Assembly (NCBI GenBank): GCA_944393605.1
Contig: CALYAO010000017.1
Span: 1 to 64,000, forward strand
Length of the DNA stretch: 64,000 bases
Reading direction: 5' to 3'
Source of the DNA: an uncultured Clostridia bacterium
GTDB taxonomy: Bacteria; Bacillota; Clostridia; UBA1381; UBA9506
Part shown: positions 60,291 through 64,000 of the stretch, piece after piece
Layout of the letters: each line of letters starts with the position of its first letter
How positions within the stretch are numbered: the stretch's first letter is position 1
The notes under the pieces: model-generated
Seen by the model: the letters and a program-made list of their open reading frames with translations, nothing else
Databases searched by the model: none
Told to the model about the DNA's origin: nothing
Position numbers and translations under genes: made by a program

Positions 60291-62777
60291 CTATTTGATT
60301 TCCGCCGGCACCAAATACGGCACCTGCGATGCTAAACTATCCCACAGAAAACTCCTAACGGTACAACCAGCAAACCCAGTGAGATCCATTTCCGGGCCTG
60401 TGATGGACAGCGCAGTGCCTTCCGCCTGCACCGCCGCCGAACATTTGACAGCCGCCAACACATCGTTCTGGTAAACTGCGGTTATCAAGATGTAGGAATT
60501 GCCCGGCACCGCATCCACGATGTCTGCGGTTGCGGTGACCTGCGTCGCACCCGCCAGGGATGTGATCTCCGCGCCCGACTGGTCACGGTAGACGATGGCG
60601 GTCTCTTCGGGCTCGGGTTCAATGAACTCCGGCTCATCCGCCCGGGTCACAAACCGCACGTTGTCCAGATAGAACGTGATGGGCACGTCCGTGGTGTTCT
60701 TACCCGTGAAGCCAACGCCCGCAACAGAGTCGTAGTTGTAAGTGCCAGCTGCGGTCACCGTCCCCTGCTCTTTCATCTCGGTCAGCGGAATCACGATCTG
60801 CTGCCACTGCCCGATCTTTGTACTATCCACATACTCCGCCAGCGGCAGGGATAACGTATCGGGCGCTTCCTCCGCTCCGCTCATAATATACACCGCAAAG
60901 TCCTCCGGCATGTTGCTCGCCAGATACACCCAGAATTGCAGGAAAGCCGGACTTTGTCCCTGATGCTCACCCGTCGTATAGGCGTCAAACATCTTTCTTT
61001 GATTCGCAACCGGTCCTGATTTTACGCCGAAATCGCAATCCTCTGCATTTGCATCAAAGGTCACCTTGGTGGAATACGTTCCACTGGCAGGCGTGATCTC
61101 GGTGGATTTTTCTACCACGCTCCGCGATTCGCTGCCGCTTTGATACAGCGGCGACGTAATGCCCTCCGTGATGAAGTCCCGAAGGAGATTGTTGTCGGGC
61201 GAAACATAAACCGTAATGATCTCCGACTCGGCCAAAATGTCCGCCGAGGCATTCTGTGCACGCAATCTCAGCCGGTAATACCCGGGATACCCGGCATAAT
61301 AGCTGATCGGATAGCCTGCCGCAGCATTGGAGGAATAGGTATTTGTCCTTTGTATGAGCCCCGGCGCCGTAGGCACGTCATTATCCACATACACACGGGA
61401 GATCTGGTTATCACCGTTCTTGGCGGGCTGATTTGCCTCCACGTAGAACTGGAAGAAGGAGCCCGTCTGCACGGTGTACATATCAGGCATCGCCATGCCA
61501 TACAATGCGCCATCCGCCGGGAATTTTGCAGCAATGGTAACGCCCGACACCGTAAACGCACGGGTCACAGCCTCGCTCGCCAGGCCTTCATCGTCATATG
61601 CGATCACCTTCACAGTATGCGCCGCATCCGCATCCGATGCAGTCGGTGTCCACGTTGCCTCAAACGGCGCCTGTGTGGCCGTCGCAAAGGGAGAGTCTGC
61701 ATCATCTAAATAGAACTCCACGCGGTCCGCCGTGCCGTCATCTGTCACATCCGCGCTAAATACGAACTCTTTCTGCTGCTGAATAAACTGGCCCTCTCTA
61801 GCCGGCGAGGTGATGGTTGCAGTAGGCGCTGTATTCTCCCCCGTTACTCGCACCTGTCGGGAAATCGCCTCGGAAGTCGCTTCCGCATTCTTTGCCTGAA
61901 CCGCATATACATAAGAGCTTGCGGCATCTCCGGGCAGCGTATCGGTATAAGTCGTCGCGGTCACAGTATCCAGCAGGGTGCCGTCACGATACACATCATA
62001 CCCCGTCACGGTTCCTTCTGTCGGCGCCGTCCAGGTCAGCGTTACGTTGGAGGCTGTTTTTTCGGAGACCGCAAGTGCCGAAGGTGCGGCAAGGTAGGGT
62101 TCAAATACGGCATCCGCCAGCCGCATGAGTTGGAAGGATTCCAGCGGCTCCTCATTGATGCACGCAATATACAGGCCGCTCACATTGTTCCAATTAAATT
62201 CGGTCGCCTCTGCCATACTGGTAGAAAAGGTCCCACGCTCTTTGAAGTACGAAAGTGGGATGGTGACCTTCTGCCAGGTATATACCGCTGTGTTTGGCGC
62301 AAAAATTTCCATGTCCGCCACATCTTCCATAGGGACGGTCAGCCTGCCCAATTCATCGGCTCTGCCGCTCGTCCCCAAATCACAGGTGATCCCTATTTCA
62401 AAATCCTCGGGATTGGCCATGATAACCGTCCAGAAACTCAGCGCCGCCGTATTCGCCCAGTCCCGTTCCGTATCCAGCGCCTTGCCGTGCAGAATAAATT
62501 CCGCTTTGTCATTGTCATCAAAGATATAGTTGACCTTGATGCGCCCATCCTTTTGCACATCTACCGCCGGCCGATTATTTTCTGCAATATCTGCCACCGA
62601 AAAGGTTGCAATATTCACCTGCGTCCTGGTGAAGCCGGGATAGGTTCCGTCTTTGCCGAACAGCGTCGCAAGCACCGTTCCGCCCGCGGGCGCGACCTCA
62701 GCAGAAACCGCGGGGAGCAGCCCCACCAGCAGAAACGCAGCCACACACAACCCCAAAAGCCTCATACCTTTTTTCAT
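60291..62777 (-). CDS. Secreted multidomain protein with Fn3 and Ig-like domains, no catalytic domain recognised
   Basis: An 828-residue exported protein. Signal MKKGMRLLGLCVAAFLLVGL, cleavage near VSA at 25. Residues about 30-235 form a beta-sandwich resembling a CIA30/galactose-binding domain (AALSFWTVIMANPEDFEIGI, YTWQKVTIPLSYFKE). An Fn3 domain (about 240-325: SNVTLTWTAPTEGTVTGYDV), a bacterial Ig domain (about 327-425: VEFYLDDADSPFATATQAPF), a middle beta region and a second sandwich (about 560-730: FLQFWVYLASNMPEDFAVYI) follow. The two sandwiches look like internal duplicates. There is no SLH or sortase anchor. ATG 62777 follows AAAGGAGGAG. It is divergent from the GH5-like gene and shares its control region. 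Probably a glycan-binding accessory protein. Confidence 0.82.
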   Translation of the reverse strand: MKKGMRLLGLCVAAFLLVGLLPAVSAEVAPAGGTVLATLFGKDGTYPGFTRTQVNIATFSVADIAENNRPAVDVQKDGRIKVNYIFDDNDKAEFILHGKALDTERDWANTAALSFWTVIMANPEDFEIGITCDLGTSGRADELGRLTVPMEDVADMEIFAPNTAVYTWQKVTIPLSYFKERGTFSTSMAEATEFNWNNVSGLYIACINEEPLESFQLMRLADAVFEPYLAAPSALAVSEKTASNVTLTWTAPTEGTVTGYDVYRDGTLLDTVTATTYTDTLPGDAASSYVYAVQAKNAEATSEAISRQVRVTGENTAPTATITSPAREGQFIQQQKEFVFSADVTDDGTADRVEFYLDDADSPFATATQAPFEATWTPTASDADAAHTVKVIAYDDEGLASEAVTRAFTVSGVTIAAKFPADGALYGMAMPDMYTVQTGSFFQFYVEANQPAKNGDNQISRVYVDNDVPTAPGLIQRTNTYSSNAAAGYPISYYAGYPGYYRLRLRAQNASADILAESEIITVYVSPDNNLLRDFITEGITSPLYQSGSESRSVVEKSTEITPASGTYSTKVTFDANAEDCDFGVKSGPVANQRKMFDAYTTGEHQGQSPAFLQFWVYLASNMPEDFAVYIMSGAEEAPDTLSLPLAEYVDSTKIGQWQQIVIPLTEMKEQGTVTAAGTYNYDSVAGVGFTGKNTTDVPITFYLDNVRFVTRADEPEFIEPEPEETAIVYRDQSGAEITSLAGATQVTATADIVDAVPGNSYILITAVYQNDVLAAVKCSAAVQAEGTALSITGPEMDLTGFAGCTVRSFLWDSLASQVPYLVPAEIK

Positions 62778-62837
62778 GATCCGCTCCTCCTTTGTGATGG
62801 ATATTTCCGAGCTATCTGGTTTTATCATACCAATGTG

Positions 62838-62954
62838 TGCCCCATAAATACAATAGACGATCTTGCGGTATTGTGTATATTCTTGCCGTGGTACAAAAAT
62901 ATACAATGAAGGGCAAAATCGTCTATTGTTTTCGGTTTGGTCAGCCTCTAAAAT
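62838..62954. promoter_or_regulatory. Symmetric divergent control region with a 12-bp inverted repeat
   Basis: ACAATAGACGAT (62850-62861) and its exact reverse complement (62918-62929) are 56 bases apart. Each arm runs directly into an outward promoter -35. Rightward: TTGTTT (62926-62931), 17 bases, TAAAAT (62949-62954). Leftward: TTGTAT at the mirrored position, 18 bases, then TATGAT near 62821-62829 with an extended TG. Between the arms lies a partial inner inverted repeat (ATTGTGTATATT / AATATACAAT). The layout suggests one activator serving both genes. Confidence 0.7.
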
Positions 62955-62993
62955 AAAAAGAGGAAAAAATCAAGCCGAAAGGATGATGCACCT

Positions 62994-64000
62994 ATGAGAA
63001 AGCGCATACACTGTCTGCTGCTTGCCGCGCTAGTTGGGGCAATGACGCTGTTGCTCTGTCTGCCCGCCTCCGCGACAGACGATACAGACCCTATCCGCCC
63101 GCTGCACATCGAAGGCAACGACTTTGTGGACGACGCGGGCAATGTGGTCAAATTCTGGGGCTTTAACCTGGTCGCCCTCTATCCAACCGCCACGCAGGCC
63201 GAGGCCATTGCGGAGCAGCTGGCTGCGTTGGGCGTCAACGTCGTCCGCCCGCACCACAACATGCGCAACAGCAAGGACTGGAACTGGGGGGACATCCCCG
63301 GCGCGCTGGTGGACTACGTAAACGACTCGCGGACGCCTGACCCCGTCGCATGGGAAAACTTTGACTATTTAAACTACCAGCTGCGGAAAAAGGGCATCTA
63401 CACCCGCCCCAGCCTGGATGCCAGCCGCCGGTATCTGCCGGGGGATGTGGCGATTTTAGAGACCACAGAAGAGGATGCGGCAGCATGGTCTAACGCCATG
63501 GCAGCCTTGGAGCGGCTCGCATGGAACGAATCCATGGACCTGCGGCGCATCCTGCCCATGATTGACGAGCGGTGTGCGCTGCTCAATGAGGAATATATCA
63601 AAAATTTCCTGACCCACACAAACGAACACACCGGCCTCACCTACGGCGAAGACCCTCAGACCCTGACATTGGAGATCATGAACGAGACCTCCACACCGTA
63701 TGCCATCTATGCGGGCAACCGGTTTGAAAACTACATTGAGCGCGAGCCGGACCTACAGTACTGGTACGACCTATTTGTGGACCGGTTTGAGGCCTATTGC
63801 AGCGAACACGGCATGGAGCCGTTTGACTTCCTGACCACGCACACCAACGACCTCACCCTCGAACAGCAGGAATTCCGGGACAATTTCCTGGTGGAGCTAG
63901 ACAACAACTACTACGAGCGCATCCAGGCGTTTGTCAAAAATGACCTGCAATGCGATATTCCCATCACGTTCAGCAACCTGTTCCGCGGGGAGCATGTCAT
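62994..64000 (+). CDS. GH5-like secreted glycoside hydrolase (3' end outside window)
   Basis: At least 335 residues, cut by the right edge. Signal MRKRIHCLLLAALVGAMTLL with cleavage near SA at 27. The mature part opens IRPLHIEGNDFVDDAGN, then VVKFWGFNLVALYP, LGVNVVRPHHNM (about 80-91) and LTLEIMNETSTPY, where N230-E231 would be the acid/base pair of a clan A (GH5-like) barrel. The nucleophile Glu would lie beyond the edge. ATG 62994 has AAAGGA about 10 bases upstream. Driven from the divergent control region. The substrate class (cellulose, mannan, other) cannot be read from what is present. Confidence 0.85.
   Translation, partial: MRKRIHCLLLAALVGAMTLLLCLPASATDDTDPIRPLHIEGNDFVDDAGNVVKFWGFNLVALYPTATQAEAIAEQLAALGVNVVRPHHNMRNSKDWNWGDIPGALVDYVNDSRTPDPVAWENFDYLNYQLRKKGIYTRPSLDASRRYLPGDVAILETTEEDAAAWSNAMAALERLAWNESMDLRRILPMIDERCALLNEEYIKNFLTHTNEHTGLTYGEDPQTLTLEIMNETSTPYAIYAGNRFENYIEREPDLQYWYDLFVDRFEAYCSEHGMEPFDFLTTHTNDLTLEQQEFRDNFLVELDNNYYERIQAFVKNDLQCDIPITFSNLFRGEHV

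Noticed and set aside
1-64000. tRNA, rRNA and tmRNA genes
   Set aside because: No cloverleaf with a T-loop GTTCGANTC-type core or CCA end, and no rRNA-like conserved stretch, was recognised in any gap.

Overview
The window looks like a chromosome segment from a GC-rich anaerobic member of the Clostridia (Bacillota), possibly the Christensenellales. The assignment to Clostridia rests on the yggS-sepF-ylmH-divIVA-ileS-lspA-rluD order, the sporulation-type amidase CwlD, an NfnAB-type bifurcating transhydrogenase, an HPr-like protein, S-layer homology (SLH) proteins and strong Shine-Dalgarno sites. The order-level guess is inference. No rRNA, tRNA or CRISPR array was seen.

Layout. 1-2.1 kb: start of rhaA (cut by the left edge) divergent from a DUF975 membrane protein. 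2.1-6.1 kb: polyamine ABC transporter potABCD. 6.2-9.2 kb: argD-argF-GNAT operon behind a promoter that overlaps an ARG-box-like palindrome, plus a 57-residue protein. 9.2-15.5 kb (minus strand): phoH, ybeY, a membrane protein, cwlD, a lone chromate-transporter half, an AI-2E family transporter and folC. 15.7-16.4 kb: VanW lipoprotein. 16.6-29.8 kb (minus strand): a long co-directional run from trmK through nif3, ybaK, an HlyD-like adaptor, yggS, sepF, ylmH, divIVA, ileS, lspA and rluD, a SecD-P1-like orphan, and gltX. 30.3-34.4 kb: nfnAB, an HPr-like gene and mtaB.

34.5-64 kb is an accessory surface-glycan region. It contains a 1369-residue chimera (propeller-like, SLH, pectate-lyase-like helix), a GT2 glycosyltransferase, a solitary large serine recombinase with a small partner, and an intracellular operon (six-hairpin glycosidase, URO-D family protein, GH130 phosphorylase). 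A roughly 13.4 kb operon follows, encoding three secreted giants: GH30 with Ig-like, CBM9 and stalk domains; a 2493-residue SLH protein with nine diverged copies of a domain of about 180 residues; and a 907-residue SLH protein. A secreted Fn3/Ig protein is transcribed divergently from a GH5-like glycosidase cut by the right edge.

A plausible working model (inference) is that the secreted proteins bind and cut a plant-type or mannose-containing glycan at the S-layer, while the GH130/six-hairpin/URO-D operon processes the imported oligosaccharides. The most interesting parts are the mosaic repeat array, the symmetric divergent control region at 62.85-62.95 kb that shares a 9-bp word with the leader of the giant operon, the URO-D protein inside a phosphorylase operon, and the SecD P1 domain without its membrane core.
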